Source of the DNA: Rhodobiaceae bacterium UBA4490
GTDB taxonomy: Bacteria; Pseudomonadota; Alphaproteobacteria; Parvibaculales; Parvibaculaceae
Length of the DNA: 64,000 nucleotides
NCBI GenBank assembly: GCA_002389665.1
Contig: DGNO01000001.1
Location: 273,564-337,563 of the forward strand
Reading direction: 5' to 3'
A program made the translations under genes and the position numbers. The notes under the pieces were generated by a model, which did not search any database, was not told the DNA's origin, and saw nothing but the letters and a program-made list of their open reading frames with translations. This document shows, in pieces, positions 27,791-37,511 of this stretch. Numbering within the stretch: position 1 is the first letter of the stretch; every line of letters begins with the position of its first letter.

Positions 27791-29110
27791 ATGCGCCTTT
27801 CCAATTATTTCCTGCCCACCTTGAAAGAAAATCCCGCCGAAGCGCAGATCGTCTCGCACCGGCTGATGCTGCGCGCCGGCATGATCCGCCAGACAAGCGC
27901 CGGTATCTATGCCTGGCTGCCGCTCGGCCACCGGGTGCTGAAGAAGATCGAGCAGATCGTGCGCGAAGAGATGGACCGGGCAGGGGCGATCGAGCTTTTG
28001 ATGCCGACGCTGCAATCCGCCGATCTCTGGCGCCAGTCGGGCCGCTATGACAGCTACGGCAAGGAGATGCTGCGCATTCAGGACCGCCATGAGCGCGAGA
28101 TGCTCTACGGGCCGACGAACGAGGAAATGATCACGGATATCTTCCGCCGGGAGGTGAAGAGCTACCGCGATCTGCCGCGCAATCTCTATCACATCCAGTG
28201 GAAGTTCCGGGACGAGATCCGCCCGCGCTTCGGCGTCATGCGGGGGCGTGAGTTCCTGATGAAGGACGCCTATTCCTTCGATCTGGATGAAGCGGCGGCG
28301 CGCCGATCTTATCAGAAGATGTTTATCTCTTATCTGCGCGCCTTCTCGCGCATGGGCCTGAAAGCCATTCCCATGGCGGCCGATACGGGGCCCATTGGCG
28401 GGGATATGAGCCACGAATTCATCATTCTGGCGGAAACGGGCGAATCTGAGGTTTTCTGCGACCGCACGCTGGTGGATATGCCCGCGCCCGGCGATGAGGT
28501 GGACTACGACGCCGATCTCACGCCGGTCATCGAGCAGCGCACCTCGCTTTATGCCGCGACCGACGAAAAGCATGATGCGGCGAAATTCGAGGCGGATGTG
28601 CCCGCAGATAACCGCCTGTCCGCCCGCGGCATCGAGGTGGGGCACATTTTCTTTTTCGGCACGAAGTATTCCGAGCCGCTCGGCGCGCTCGTTGCCGGGC
28701 CTGACGGCAAGGACGTGCCGGTGCAGATGGGCTCTTACGGCATCGGCGTCTCCCGCCTTCTTGGCGCCATCATTGAAGCTTCCCATGACGAGGATGGAAT
28801 CATCTGGCCGGAAAGCGTGGCGCCTTTCAAAGTGGGGCTCATCAACCTGAAATCGGGCGATGCGGACACGGATGCCGCTTGCGCCAAGCTCTATGCGACG
28901 CTGACGAAAGCCGGTGTCGAGGTGCTCTACGATGACCGGGACGAGCGGGCGGGCGCCAAGTTCTCCGGCATGGACCTGATCGGTCTGCCCTGGCAGCTTG
29001 TGGTGGGGCCGCGCGGCCTGAAAAACGGCGTGGTCGAGCTCAAGGAACGCGCCACGGGCAACCGCGAGGAACTGAGCACCGAAGCGGCGGTCAAGAAGCT
29101 GGTCGGCTGA
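27791..29110 (+). CDS. proS: Prolyl-tRNA synthetase (short alphaproteobacterial type)
   Basis: A 439-residue class II aminoacyl-tRNA synthetase. ATG 27791 gives the standard start [15 protein letters not shown]. Motif 2 ([20 protein letters not shown]) and motif 3 ([14 protein letters not shown]) are present, followed by the anticodon-binding domain (about residues 340-439, with [14 protein letters not shown]). The long YbaK-type editing insertion of E. coli ProS is absent, as is usual in alphaproteobacteria. It precedes lolC/E and lolD, a common gene order in this class. Confidence 0.96.
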   Translation: MRLSNYFLPTLKENPAEAQIVSHRLMLRAGMIRQTSAGIYAWLPLGHRVLKKIEQIVREEMDRAGAIELLMPTLQSADLWRQSGRYDSYGKEMLRIQDRHEREMLYGPTNEEMITDIFRREVKSYRDLPRNLYHIQWKFRDEIRPRFGVMRGREFLMKDAYSFDLDEAAARRSYQKMFISYLRAFSRMGLKAIPMAADTGPIGGDMSHEFIILAETGESEVFCDRTLVDMPAPGDEVDYDADLTPVIEQRTSLYAATDEKHDAAKFEADVPADNRLSARGIEVGHIFFFGTKYSEPLGALVAGPDGKDVPVQMGSYGIGVSRLLGAIIEASHDEDGIIWPESVAPFKVGLINLKSGDADTDAACAKLYATLTKAGVEVLYDDRDERAGAKFSGMDLIGLPWQLVVGPRGLKNGVVELKERATGNREELSTEAAVKKLVG

Positions 29111-29150
29111 GTAAGCAGCCGGTTCTTAAAGTGTTACGTGAGGAGCAGGA

Positions 29151-30452
29151 ATGCGGGAGGCGGAAAACGGTATGGGTGAGGCGCTGAAAAAGCAGGCGAC
29201 CGCGCCGTTTTCTCCTTTTGAGTGGTTGCTCTCGCTACGCTATCTGCGCGCCCGGCGCCGGGAAGGCTTCATCTCCGTCATTGCCGGGTTTTCCTTTGTC
29301 GGCATCATGCTGGGCGTGGCGACGCTGATCATCGTCATGTCGGTGATGAATGGTTTCCGCATCGAGCTTCTGGGCAAGATCCTGGGCCTGAACGGCCATA
29401 TGATGGTGCGCGGTTATACGAGTGATATCAGTGACTTCGATGCGCGTGTTGCATCGATCAGTCAAGTGGACGGGGTCACTTATGTCAGCCCGCTCGTCGA
29501 AGGCCAGGTGATGGCTTCGAGCGCGAATGGCGGCAGCGGCGCGCTGGTGCGCGGTATCCGCGAGGAAGATCTGAAGGCGCTCAGCCCCGTTTCAGGCGGC
29601 GTTCTGGCGGGCTCTCTCGACGGCTTCGATGAGGGCGGCGGCGTGGCCATCGGCTCGCGCCTTGCCCGCTCGCTGGGGTTGAGGCTCGGGGACAATGTCA
29701 CGCTGCTTTCCCCGCGCGGCGCGTCAACGCCTTTCGGCACCGCCCCGCGCGTGCGCTCTTATCCGATCAAGGCCGTTTTCGAAGTCGGCATGTCGGAATA
29801 TGATGCGAGCTTCATCTTCATGCCGCTGGCCGATGCCCAGAGCTATTTCAAGACCGGCGAGGGCGCGGTGACGGCCATTGAGGTGAAGATCGAGAACCCG
29901 GACGAGGTGCGCGACTTCATCCTGCCCGTCTCCCAGGCCGCCGGGCCTTCCTTGCAGGTCTATACCTGGCAGCAGCTCAACCAGAGCTTTTTCAGCGCCC
30001 TGCAGGTGGAGCGGAACGTCATGTTCCTCATCCTCACGCTCATTCTGCTCGTTGCCTCGCTCAATATCGTCTCGGGCCTCATCATGCTGGTGAAGGACAA
30101 GGGGCGGGATATTGCGGTGCTGCGCACCATGGGCGCCTCGCGCGGCTCGGTCATGCGGGTCTTCTTCATCACCGGGGCGAGCATCGGGGTAAGCGGCACG
30201 CTGGCCGGTTTCGTGCTCGGCCTCGTCTTCTGCCTCAATATCGAAAATTTGCGCCAGGGCCTCTCCAACCTCCTGGGCACGGAGCTTTTCTCGCCGGAAA
30301 TCTATTTCCTTTCGCGTCTGCCTGCGGTGGTGGAGCCGGGGGAGGTGATGGCCGTGGTGGGCATGTCGCTCTTCCTTTCGGTGGTGGCGACGCTTTATCC
30401 CTCCTGGCGGGCAGCTTCCCTCGATCCGGTGGAGGCGCTGCGCTATGAGTGA
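29151..30452 (+). CDS. lolC: Lipoprotein-releasing system permease LolC/LolE
   Basis: A 433-residue inner-membrane subunit of the LolCDE ABC transporter, which extracts outer-membrane lipoproteins from the inner membrane and hands them to LolA. One N-terminal span (FISVIAGFSFVGIMLGVATLIIVMSVMNGF) is followed by a large periplasmic domain and three C-terminal spans, ending in [19 protein letters not shown]. Only one such permease is present, so it probably works as a homodimer (LolF type). AGGAG precedes ATG 29151; ATG 29172 is possible. It overlaps lolD by 8 bases. Confidence 0.94.
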   Translation: MREAENGMGEALKKQATAPFSPFEWLLSLRYLRARRREGFISVIAGFSFVGIMLGVATLIIVMSVMNGFRIELLGKILGLNGHMMVRGYTSDISDFDARVASISQVDGVTYVSPLVEGQVMASSANGGSGALVRGIREEDLKALSPVSGGVLAGSLDGFDEGGGVAIGSRLARSLGLRLGDNVTLLSPRGASTPFGTAPRVRSYPIKAVFEVGMSEYDASFIFMPLADAQSYFKTGEGAVTAIEVKIENPDEVRDFILPVSQAAGPSLQVYTWQQLNQSFFSALQVERNVMFLILTLILLVASLNIVSGLIMLVKDKGRDIAVLRTMGASRGSVMRVFFITGASIGVSGTLAGFVLGLVFCLNIENLRQGLSNLLGTELFSPEIYFLSRLPAVVEPGEVMAVVGMSLFLSVVATLYPSWRAASLDPVEALRYE

Positions 30453-31167
30453 AGCGATTGCGCGCGTGGCGCTGAGACTGGAAAAAGTGGCCCGGATTTA
30501 CGAGCAGGGCGGGGCGACGCTGCGCGTCTTCGAGGATCTCGATCTCGAAGTGCGCGAGGGCGAGATGGTGGCTCTAGTCGGCCATTCGGGGGCAGGCAAA
30601 TCCTCGCTTCTGCATATTGCCGGGCTCCTTGAACGGCCGACCGGGGGGAGCGTTGAAATCGGCGGGCGGGACTGCACCGCGCTTGGTGATGCCGGGCGTA
30701 CGGCGGTGCGCCGCGCCGATATCGGTTTCGTCTATCAGTTTCACAATCTGCTGCCTGAATTCACCGCGCAGGAAAACGTGGCGCTGCCGCATATGATCGC
30801 CGGCTATTCCAAAGCAAGCTCGATGCAGGAAGCAGAGCGGCTGCTCTCGAAATTCGGCCTCGGTGCGCGGCTCACCCACCGCCCGCCGGAGCTTTCGGGC
30901 GGCGAGCAGCAGCGCGTTGCCATTGCCCGGGCGCTGGCTAATCATCCCAAGGTGCTGCTTGCTGACGAGCCGACGGGCAATCTCGATCCCGGCACCTCCC
31001 GCACCGTCTTTGCCGAGCTTCTGGACGTGACGCGGACGGAGGGCGCGGCGGCGCTTATCGCCACCCATAACCTCGATCTTGCAGGGCAGATGGACCGGCT
31101 CGTGCTGATCCATGACGGGGCGATCCGCGAGGGCGCGGAAATCGCCAAGCACTATCACAGCCTTTAA
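30445..31167 (+). CDS. lolD: Lipoprotein-releasing system ATP-binding protein LolD
   Basis: A 240-residue ABC ATPase that powers the LolC/E permease. The Walker A motif GHSGAGKSS is at about 46-54. The Q-loop [16 protein letters not shown], the signature [15 protein letters not shown], Walker [13 protein letters not shown] and the H-loop ATHNLD are in order. The start codon lies inside the end of the permease gene, so the two are translationally coupled. Confidence 0.95.
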   Translation: MSEAIARVALRLEKVARIYEQGGATLRVFEDLDLEVREGEMVALVGHSGAGKSSLLHIAGLLERPTGGSVEIGGRDCTALGDAGRTAVRRADIGFVYQFHNLLPEFTAQENVALPHMIAGYSKASSMQEAERLLSKFGLGARLTHRPPELSGGEQQRVAIARALANHPKVLLADEPTGNLDPGTSRTVFAELLDVTRTEGAAALIATHNLDLAGQMDRLVLIHDGAIREGAEIAKHYHSL

Positions 31168-31233
31168 CGCCGCCTTTTAGAACCGCAGCTTTTCTGCCGT
31201 TTTCTTGGCCCTACGCCGGGCTGAAACTTTTTG

Positions 31234-31262
31234 TTGACAGAAAAGAACAAATCATGAACATT
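31234..31262 (+). promoter_or_regulatory. LexA-overlapped promoter of the small membrane protein gene
   Basis: A perfect -35 TTGACA (31234-31239), then a 17-base spacer to AACATT (31257-31262), a weak -10. The LexA box at 31245-31259 covers the spacer and the -10, which is where a repressor would block RNA polymerase. Confidence 0.55.
31245..31259. promoter_or_regulatory. LexA (SOS) box, GAAC-N7-GAAC
   Basis: GAAC AAATCAT GAAC is an exact match, on the minus strand, to the alphaproteobacterial SOS operator GTTC-N7-GTTC. The same element sits before lexA in this window (56506-56520). It is 67 bases upstream of a 46-codon gene and about 380 bases upstream of dnaE. Confidence 0.8.
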
Positions 31263-31325
31263 TGTTTTCCAACACAGGCCATGAGCCCGGCACATCTGCC
31301 GAACCGCTTAAAAAGGGGAGCTGCC

Positions 31326-31466
31326 ATGTACACGGATCTGCACCGCGAAGAACGCCGCCAGAACTGGAAAGCCTGGGCACAGGACACCGCCGCCCTGATC
31401 TCGATTGCCGGGCTCGGCTGGATGCTGCTCACCTGGTCCTCGGTCGCGACCACGCTTTTGAGCTAA
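31326..31466 (+). CDS. Small single-span membrane protein under SOS control (SidA-like candidate)
   Basis: A 46-residue protein with a charged N-terminus (MYTDLHREERRQNWKAW) and one hydrophobic segment (about residues 20-45, DTAALISIAGLGWMLLTW and onward), so a single-pass inner-membrane protein. The ATG at 31326 has AAGGGGAG 5 bases before it; the in-frame ATG at 31254 lies inside the operator and is rejected. The promoter carries an exact LexA box. In Caulobacter the LexA-controlled SidA (29 residues, one span) blocks division at the septum; this gene has the same plan, but I see no sequence identity I can claim. A division-inhibitor role is inference. Confidence 0.75.
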   Translation: MYTDLHREERRQNWKAWAQDTAALISIAGLGWMLLTWSSVATTLLS

Positions 31467-31520
31467 CTATCCACAGAAAACCCGGCGCTTAAGGGCAGAC
31501 CGGGCATGACAAGAGGCAAT

Positions 31521-31559
31521 GCGGGGCCGACAATGGGTACAGCCGAGAAATGGCCCCGC
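31521..31559 (+). other. Stem-loop in the dnaE leader
   Basis: GCGGGGCC (31521-31528) and GGCCCCGC (31552-31559) form a perfect 8-bp stem with a 23-base loop in the 174-base gap before dnaE. The gap also has a near-match to a DnaA box, CTATCCACA (31467-31475). No T tract follows the stem. Confidence 0.35.
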
Positions 31560-31640
31560 GCGACCGGCCGGAGAGGGGATAGCCGGACGGATTTGCGAGG
31601 GGACTAAGGCCGAAATTTTTAAGGCACGCAGGAAGCCCTC

Positions 31641-34600
31641 ATGTCCGATGCGCAAACCGACACCCTTTCCGCTGAAGATGCCGTAAAGCGCATCGACGCC
31701 AATCCCTGCCGGTTTATCCATCTGCGTCTGCATTCGGCCTATTCGCTCCTGGAAGGGGCGATCCGCATCAAGGAACTGGTCGGGCTTTGCGAGACCCAGG
31801 CCATGCCCGCCGTCGCGGTGACGGATACGGGCAACCTCTTCGGCGCGCTGGAATTTTCCGAGACCATGGCGGGCGCGGGCCTGCAGCCGATTATCGGCAC
31901 CACCTTCGCAGTGGATATGGATGAAGGCCCCGCCGACCCGCTGGCCGGGCGCGCGGCGAAATGGGAACCCTCCGGGCGCCTCGCCCTGCTGGTGAAGGAC
32001 GAGCAGGGCTATATGAACCTGATGAAACTCTCCTCCCGGGCGTTTCTGGAGACGGATCAGACCCTCGAGCCCCATGTCACCCTGGCCGATCTTGAAGAAC
32101 TATCCGAAGGTCTGATCTGCCTGACGGGCGGCCCCGCCGGGCCTGTCAACAAGCTGATGGCCGGCGGTCAGGTCGCGGCCGGTGAGGCGATGCTGCAGCG
32201 GCTCTCCGGCATCTATGGCGACCGGCTTTATGTGGAATTGCAGCGCCACGGGCTTGAGGAAGAAGTCACCGCCGAAGGCCCGCTGGTAGAGGCGGCCTAT
32301 AAGTTCGATCTGCCGCTGGTTGCCACCAATGAGCCCTATTTCAAGAAGCGTGAGGAATTCGAGGCTCATGACGCGCTGATCTGTATCGCCGAGGGCTCTT
32401 ATGTGTCCGAGGACGACCGGCGCCGCCTGACGCCCGAACATTATTTCAAGAGCCAGGCGGAAATGGCCGAGCTTTTTACCGATCTGCCCGAGGCGCTGGA
32501 AAATACGCTGGAGATCGCGCGCCGCTGCGCCTACCGCCCGCTTACCCGCAGCCCCATTCTGCCGCGCTTCGATACCGGGGAGGGCCTCTCGGAAGCCGAT
32601 GAGTTGCGCCGCCAGGCCGAAGAGGGGCTGAAAAAACGCCTGGCCGAAATCGAAACCGCCGCGCCGGAAGAAGAATATTGGGAGCGGCTCAATTTCGAGC
32701 TCGATGTGATCATCCGGATGGATTTTCCGGGCTACTTCCTGATCGTGTCGGACTTCATCAAATGGGCGAAAGACCAGGATATTCCGGTGGGGCCGGGCCG
32801 TGGCTCGGGCGCCGGTTCGCTCGTTGCCTATGCGCTGCTCATCACCGACCTCGACCCCTTGCGCTTCGGCCTCCTCTTCGAACGTTTCCTCAACCCGGAA
32901 CGTGTGTCGATGCCGGACTTCGACGTCGACTTCTGTCAGGACCGGCGCGATGAAGTGATCCGCTATGTGCAGGATAAATACGGCTATGACCGCGTGGCGC
33001 AGATCATCACTTTCGGGAAGCTGCAGGCCCGCGCGGTGCTGCGCGATGTGGGCCGCGTCCTGCAGATGCCCTATGGCCAGGTGGACCGGCTCTGCAAGCT
33101 CGTGCCGAACAACCCAGCCAATCCCGTCACGCTGAACGAGGCGATCGAGGGCGAGCCGAAACTGCGCGAGGAACGGGACCGCGAGGAGGTTGTCGCCAAA
33201 CTCCTGGAGACGGGGCAGAAGCTCGAAGGGCTTTACCGCCACGCCTCCACCCACGCGGCGGGCGTGGTGATCGGCGACCGCAAACTCGATGAGCTGGTGC
33301 CGCTTTACCGCGATCCGCGCTCGGATATGCCGGTGACCCAGTTCAACATGAAATGGGTGGAACCGGCCGGTCTCGTCAAATTCGACTTTCTGGGCCTGAA
33401 AACCCTGACCGTGCTGACGACCGCCGTCAATTTCATCAAGCAGCGCGGCATCGATATCGATCTCTCCAACCTGCCGCTCGATGACGAGCCGACCTACAAG
33501 CTGCTGGAGAAAGGCGACACGGTCGGCGTCTTCCAGTTGGAAAGCACCGGCATGCGCGACACGCTGCGCAAAATGAAGGCCGACTGTCTGGAAGACATCA
33601 TCGCGCTTGTGGCGCTCTACCGCCCCGGCCCGATGGACAACATCCCCAAATATATCGCCTGTAAGCTCGGCCATGAAAAGCCGGACTACCTGCACGATTG
33701 GCTGAAACCCATCCTGACCGAGACGAACGGTGTCATCATCTATCAGGAACAGGTGATGCAGATCGCGCAGGTCCTGTCCGGATATTCGCTGGGTGAAGCC
33801 GACCTGCTGCGCCGCGCCATGGGTAAGAAGATCCAGGCGGAAATGGACAAGCAGAAAGTCCGTTTCGTGGAAGGGGCCGTCGAAAAGGGCGTGGAGCGCA
33901 AACAGGCCGATTACATTTTCGAGCTCGTGAACAAGTTCGCCGGCTACGGCTTCAACAAGTCCCACGCCGCGGCCTATGCCTTCATCGCCTATCAAACGGC
34001 TTATCTGAAAGCGAACTATCCCGTCGAGTTTCTGGCCGCCTCCATGAACCTCGATATCAACAACACCGACAAGCTCAACATCTTCAAGCAGGACGCGGCC
34101 CGTATGGGCATCACTGTCCGCTCGCCCAGCGTCAATGAAAGCGAGGCCAGCTTCTCGGTGAAGAACGGCGAGATCGTCTATGCATTGGGCGCGATCAAGA
34201 ATGTCGGCGCCCAGGCGATGGAAGAGCTGGTGGCCCTGCGCAAGGAAGGCGACTCCTTCAAGGACATTTACGACTTTGCCCGGCGCATCAACCCGCGCGG
34301 GGTCAATAAACGTACGCTGGAAAACCTGATCCGGGCCGGCGCGCTCGATTGCCTCAACCCGCACCGCGCTCAGCTTCTAGCCTCCGTGGACAAGCTGATG
34401 GGGCTGGCCGCGCAAGCCGCCGAGGAGCGCAGCAGCCAGCAGAACTCGCTTTTCGGCGATGGCGGGGAGGCGCTCGACAATCCGTCTCTCAATCACGCCG
34501 AGCCCTGGACGCCCATCGAAAAACTGAACGAGGAATTTGGCGCGCTCGGCTTTTTCTTGTCCGGCCATCCGCTCGACGATTATCAGGTGGCGATGAAGCG

Positions 34601-35117
34601 GGCAGGGGTCGTGACCTATCAGCAGCTCGCTGCGCGCGGCAACAAGGCCGAGCGGGTGGCGGGCATCGTCTCGGCGCGGCGCGACCGGCGCTCCCAGCGC
34701 GGCAATGCCTATTCCTTCGTGACACTTTCCGATGCGACGGGGCAGTTCGACATTCTGGTCTTCTCCGAAGCGCTCTCTCAGGCTGGCGATCTTCTGGAGC
34801 CGGGCCAGGCCGTGGTAATGAGCGTCGAGATCGACCGGCAGGACGATGATCTGCGCCTGCGCGCCCAGTCCGTGCGGCCCATCGAGGAAGTGGCGGCGAA
34901 CACGGCAGCGGGCCTGAAAATATTCCTGGATCAGCCGGAGCCGCTCTCCGCCGTCCGCTCCCGCCTGTCGGAGAAGGGGCGGGGCGCCGTCTCGCTGGTG
35001 CTGATGACGGAAGGCCGGGAAGTGGAAATGGAGCTGAAAGAACGCTTCCATATTACCCCGGCCATTCGCGGCGCCATCCGCTCCATTCCCGGCGTGGTCG
35101 AGGTGCAGGACGTTTAG
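31641..35117 (+). CDS. dnaE: DNA polymerase III subunit alpha
   Basis: The 1158-residue replicative polymerase of the C family. An N-terminal PHP domain starts at LRLHSAYSLLEG (about residue 28). The polymerase core has GPGRGSGAGSLVAYAL, the catalytic Asp pair in MPDFDVDFCQDRR (about 423-435) and KFDFLGLKTL with the third Asp (about 580). Fingers and helix-hairpin-helix regions follow, including ALYRPGPMDNIPKYI and NKFAGYGFNKSHAAAYA. The C-terminal OB fold has VAGIVSARRDRRSQRGNAY. The length and order are those of the main DnaE1, not of the error-prone DnaE2. Confidence 0.97.
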   Translation: MSDAQTDTLSAEDAVKRIDANPCRFIHLRLHSAYSLLEGAIRIKELVGLCETQAMPAVAVTDTGNLFGALEFSETMAGAGLQPIIGTTFAVDMDEGPADPLAGRAAKWEPSGRLALLVKDEQGYMNLMKLSSRAFLETDQTLEPHVTLADLEELSEGLICLTGGPAGPVNKLMAGGQVAAGEAMLQRLSGIYGDRLYVELQRHGLEEEVTAEGPLVEAAYKFDLPLVATNEPYFKKREEFEAHDALICIAEGSYVSEDDRRRLTPEHYFKSQAEMAELFTDLPEALENTLEIARRCAYRPLTRSPILPRFDTGEGLSEADELRRQAEEGLKKRLAEIETAAPEEEYWERLNFELDVIIRMDFPGYFLIVSDFIKWAKDQDIPVGPGRGSGAGSLVAYALLITDLDPLRFGLLFERFLNPERVSMPDFDVDFCQDRRDEVIRYVQDKYGYDRVAQIITFGKLQARAVLRDVGRVLQMPYGQVDRLCKLVPNNPANPVTLNEAIEGEPKLREERDREEVVAKLLETGQKLEGLYRHASTHAAGVVIGDRKLDELVPLYRDPRSDMPVTQFNMKWVEPAGLVKFDFLGLKTLTVLTTAVNFIKQRGIDIDLSNLPLDDEPTYKLLEKGDTVGVFQLESTGMRDTLRKMKADCLEDIIALVALYRPGPMDNIPKYIACKLGHEKPDYLHDWLKPILTETNGVIIYQEQVMQIAQVLSGYSLGEADLLRRAMGKKIQAEMDKQKVRFVEGAVEKGVERKQADYIFELVNKFAGYGFNKSHAAAYAFIAYQTAYLKANYPVEFLAASMNLDINNTDKLNIFKQDAARMGITVRSPSVNESEASFSVKNGEIVYALGAIKNVGAQAMEELVALRKEGDSFKDIYDFARRINPRGVNKRTLENLIRAGALDCLNPHRAQLLASVDKLMGLAAQAAEERSSQQNSLFGDGGEALDNPSLNHAEPWTPIEKLNEEFGALGFFLSGHPLDDYQVAMKRAGVVTYQQLAARGNKAERVAGIVSARRDRRSQRGNAYSFVTLSDATGQFDILVFSEALSQAGDLLEPGQAVVMSVEIDRQDDDLRLRAQSVRPIEEVAANTAAGLKIFLDQPEPLSAVRSRLSEKGRGAVSLVLMTEGREVEMELKERFHITPAIRGAIRSIPGVVEVQDV

Positions 35118-35233
35118 GCCGCTTTTCCGGGACTTTTGAAGGGGCTTTGGGAGCAAAAACCGGCAAAACCGGCCCCGATGCCCGAGCCTTGCCGGGAAAC
35201 TGCGGTTTTGAGCGGATAAACCGCTGGCCGGGC

Positions 35234-35262
35234 TTGCTTTTTGCCGGAAACGCGCCTATACC
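35234..35262 (+). promoter_or_regulatory. Promoter of rpsB-tsf
   Basis: TTGCTT (35234-35239) and TATACC (35257-35262) are separated by exactly 17 bases, in a region otherwise without genes. Confidence 0.6.
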
Positions 35263-35376
35263 CCGCCTCATTCCACACGCAGGCTCCGGCCCTTTCACCG
35301 GATATGTGGGACGGACAGGCGTTTCGTCGTCATCCGGTCACATCTCCAACATAGAAAGCGGTCGATCCGGTGCTGC

Positions 35377-35395
35377 CTCCCGATGGGTTCGGGAG
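35377..35395 (+). other. Hairpin in the rpsB leader
   Basis: CTCCCGA (35377-35383) and TCGGGAG (35389-35395) form a perfect 7-bp stem with a TGGGT loop, 48 bases before the rpsB start. Candidate part of an S2-responsive leader. Confidence 0.4.
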
Positions 35396-35442
35396 ATGGC
35401 CACGGCCTGCGGAGGCTTAACCGGAAAAGGAGATAGGGCGTC

Positions 35443-36225
35443 ATGGCACTCCCCGATTACAGCATGCGTCAACTGCTTGAAGCAGGCGTGCACTTTGGTC
35501 ACCAAACCCACCGTTGGAATCCGAAGATGGATCCGTTCCTCTTCGGCGCGCGCAACGGCATTCATATCATTGATCTGGCGCAGACCGTTCCGCTGCTGCA
35601 TCAGGCGCTCGTCGCGGTGCGTGATGTGGTTGCCTCCGGCGGCCGTGTGCTTTTCGTCGGCACCAAGCGTCAGGCTTCCCAGCCGATCGCCGATGCCGCC
35701 AAGCGCTGCGCGCAGTACTACATGAACCACCGTTGGCTCGGCGGCACGCTGACCAACTGGAAAACGGTTTCTCATTCGATCCGCCGCCTGCGCGAGCTGG
35801 AAGAGCTCTTCGCCGGCGAGACGCGCGGTTTCACGAAAAAGGAACTGCTGCAGCTCACCCGTGAGCGCGAAAAGCTCGAGCGCGCCATTGGCGGGATCAA
35901 GGACATGGGCGGCATTCCCGACATCATGTTCGTGATCGACACGAACAAGGAAGAGAACGCGCTGAAGGAAGCCAAGAACCTCGGCATCCCGGTCATCGCG
36001 ATCGTCGACTCCAACTGCAACCCGGACAACGTCACCTACCCGATCCCGGGCAATGACGATGCCGCGCGCGCGATCTCGCTTTATTGCGACCTGATCGCCA
36101 AGGCCGTGATCGAAGGCATTTCCCAGAGCCAGGGCGCCTCGGGCGTCGATATCGGCGCTGCCGTCGAACCGGCTGCCGAAGAGCTTGCCGCAAGCGAAGA
36201 AGCCCAGGCTCAGGCCGGTCAGTAA
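35443..36225 (+). CDS. rpsB: 30S ribosomal protein S2
   Basis: 260 residues. S2 signatures are clear: [20 protein letters not shown] near the start, [25 protein letters not shown] and the C-terminal [14 protein letters not shown] with YPIPGNDDA. The acidic Ala/Glu-rich tail ([15 protein letters not shown]) is typical of alphaproteobacteria. It starts the conserved rpsB-tsf-pyrH-frr-uppS-cdsA cluster, with AAAAGGAGA before the ATG. Confidence 0.97.
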   Translation: MALPDYSMRQLLEAGVHFGHQTHRWNPKMDPFLFGARNGIHIIDLAQTVPLLHQALVAVRDVVASGGRVLFVGTKRQASQPIADAAKRCAQYYMNHRWLGGTLTNWKTVSHSIRRLRELEELFAGETRGFTKKELLQLTREREKLERAIGGIKDMGGIPDIMFVIDTNKEENALKEAKNLGIPVIAIVDSNCNPDNVTYPIPGNDDAARAISLYCDLIAKAVIEGISQSQGASGVDIGAAVEPAAEELAASEEAQAQAGQ

Positions 36226-36253
36226 GTTTTACTGGCCACGGACGATAGAGATG

Positions 36254-36273
36254 GGCGCCCGGAGACGGGCGCC
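36254..36273 (+). terminator. Hairpin between rpsB and tsf, possible attenuator
   Basis: GGCGCCCG (36254-36261), a GAGA tetraloop and CGGGCGCC (36266-36273) form a perfect 8-bp stem, but only TCTTC follows. Probably partial termination or mRNA stabilisation, allowing more S2 than EF-Ts. Confidence 0.4.
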
Positions 36274-36322
36274 TCTTCAATCGTAAGGACGCATGGCGTC
36301 CCCTAAATGAATGAGGAAGATT

Positions 36323-37249
36323 ATGGCTGACATCACCGCCGGCATGGTGAAAGAGCTCCGCGAAAAGTCTGGCGCGGGCATGATGGATTGCAAAACGGCG
36401 CTGACCGAAACGGGCGGCGACATGGATGCCGCCGTTGACTGGCTGCGCACCAAGGGTCTGGCGAAAGCCGCCAAGAAGGCGGGCCGTGTGGCTGCCGAAG
36501 GCCTGGTCGGCGTTGTCGCCGAGGGCAATTCCGGCGCGCTTGTGGAAGTGAACTCGGAAACGGACTTCGTGGCCCGTAACGAAAACTTCCAGAAAATGGT
36601 CACGGCGATCGCCGAAACCGCCAAGGAAGCGGGCGGCGACATCGACAAGCTTTTGTCCGCGACCTATCCCGGTTCCTCCAAATCGGTGCAGGATTATGTG
36701 ACCGAAGCCATCGGCACGATCGGCGAGAACATGACCGTGCGCCGCACGGCTGCCATCTCCGTTGATAACGGTGTCGTGGTGCCTTACGTCCACAACCAGG
36801 TCGTTCCCGGCCTCGGCAAGATCGGCGTGCTCGTCGCGCTGGAATCGACGGGCGACAAAGACAAGCTCGCCGAGCTTGGCAAGCAGATTGCCATGCATGT
36901 GGCTGCGACCTCGCCGCTGGCCCTTAGCCCGGATGATCTCGACGCCGACATCGTCGAGCGTGAGCGCGCCGTGCTGATCGCGGAAGCCAAGGAATCCGGC
37001 AAGCCGGACAACATCATCGAAAAGATGATCGAAGGGCGTATCCGCAAATTCTATCAGGAAGTCGTGCTTCTGGCACAGACCTTCGTGATCGATGGCGAGA
37101 ACACGGTTGAGCAGGCGGTCAAGAAGGCCGAAGGCGATATCGGCGCGCCGGTCACGGTCGTTGGCTTCGTCCGCTACACGCTGGGTGAAGGCATCGAGAA
37201 AGAAGAGGCGGATTTCGCCGCTGAAGTCGCCGCTGCAGCCAAAGGCTGA
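36323..37249 (+). CDS. tsf: Elongation factor Ts
   Basis: A 308-residue guanine-nucleotide exchange factor for EF-Tu. ATG 36323 ([20 protein letters not shown]) fits the family start and has GAGGA before it; an in-frame ATG at 36311 is less likely. The EF-Tu contact motif SETDFVARN at about residues 80-88 and the two dimerisation-type core repeats are present. It follows rpsB after 97 bases. 262 bases without a gene follow before pyrH, holding a possible -10 (TAAAAT near 37430) but no clear terminator. Confidence 0.97.
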   Translation: MADITAGMVKELREKSGAGMMDCKTALTETGGDMDAAVDWLRTKGLAKAAKKAGRVAAEGLVGVVAEGNSGALVEVNSETDFVARNENFQKMVTAIAETAKEAGGDIDKLLSATYPGSSKSVQDYVTEAIGTIGENMTVRRTAAISVDNGVVVPYVHNQVVPGLGKIGVLVALESTGDKDKLAELGKQIAMHVAATSPLALSPDDLDADIVERERAVLIAEAKESGKPDNIIEKMIEGRIRKFYQEVVLLAQTFVIDGENTVEQAVKKAEGDIGAPVTVVGFVRYTLGEGIEKEEADFAAEVAAAAKG

Positions 37250-37511
37250 CCCGGGGCTGAGCAGGCAATTGTCGCCAGCCGCCGCCCGCGCCGTTATGGT
37301 AAGGGCCGGCGTCGGCGCGGGGGCGCGTTGGATCTGACCCGTAAAGGGAAAGGCTCCAGGGCGCCCTTGCCTTATCCGCTCTTTGCGGCTTTGCTCGCAA
37401 GGGGACGGCGAATCGAAAAGACCGGCTAAAATGCCGCTGAGACAATGTCGTAGAGGCAGGGCCGCAGCGGCGGGCCGGGATGAGGCCAGATCTGGCAGAG
37501 AGGTGGGCGAG

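Larger units (their letters stand above)
35118..35442 (+). other. Intergenic region with the rpsB promoter and structured leader
   Basis: No protein gene in 325 bases. It contains the promoter at 35234-35262 and then about 175 bases of 5' untranslated RNA, which includes the hairpin at 35377-35395. rpsB leaders bind S2 for autoregulation in E. coli; a similar role here is inference. No intrinsic terminator for dnaE is obvious. Confidence 0.5.

Noticed and set aside
31254-31328. Longer version of the small SOS protein starting at ATG 31254
   Set aside because: That start lies inside the LexA box and promoter and has no ribosome binding site; ATG 31326 does.
32100-34364. Very long minus-strand open frame opposite dnaE (and similar ones opposite nuoF/G, rnj, rseP and the NlpC/P60-like gene)
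   Set aside because: GC-rich codon bias keeps the antisense frame open. The translations are His/Arg/Asp-rich, match no family, and lie exactly over well-supported genes.
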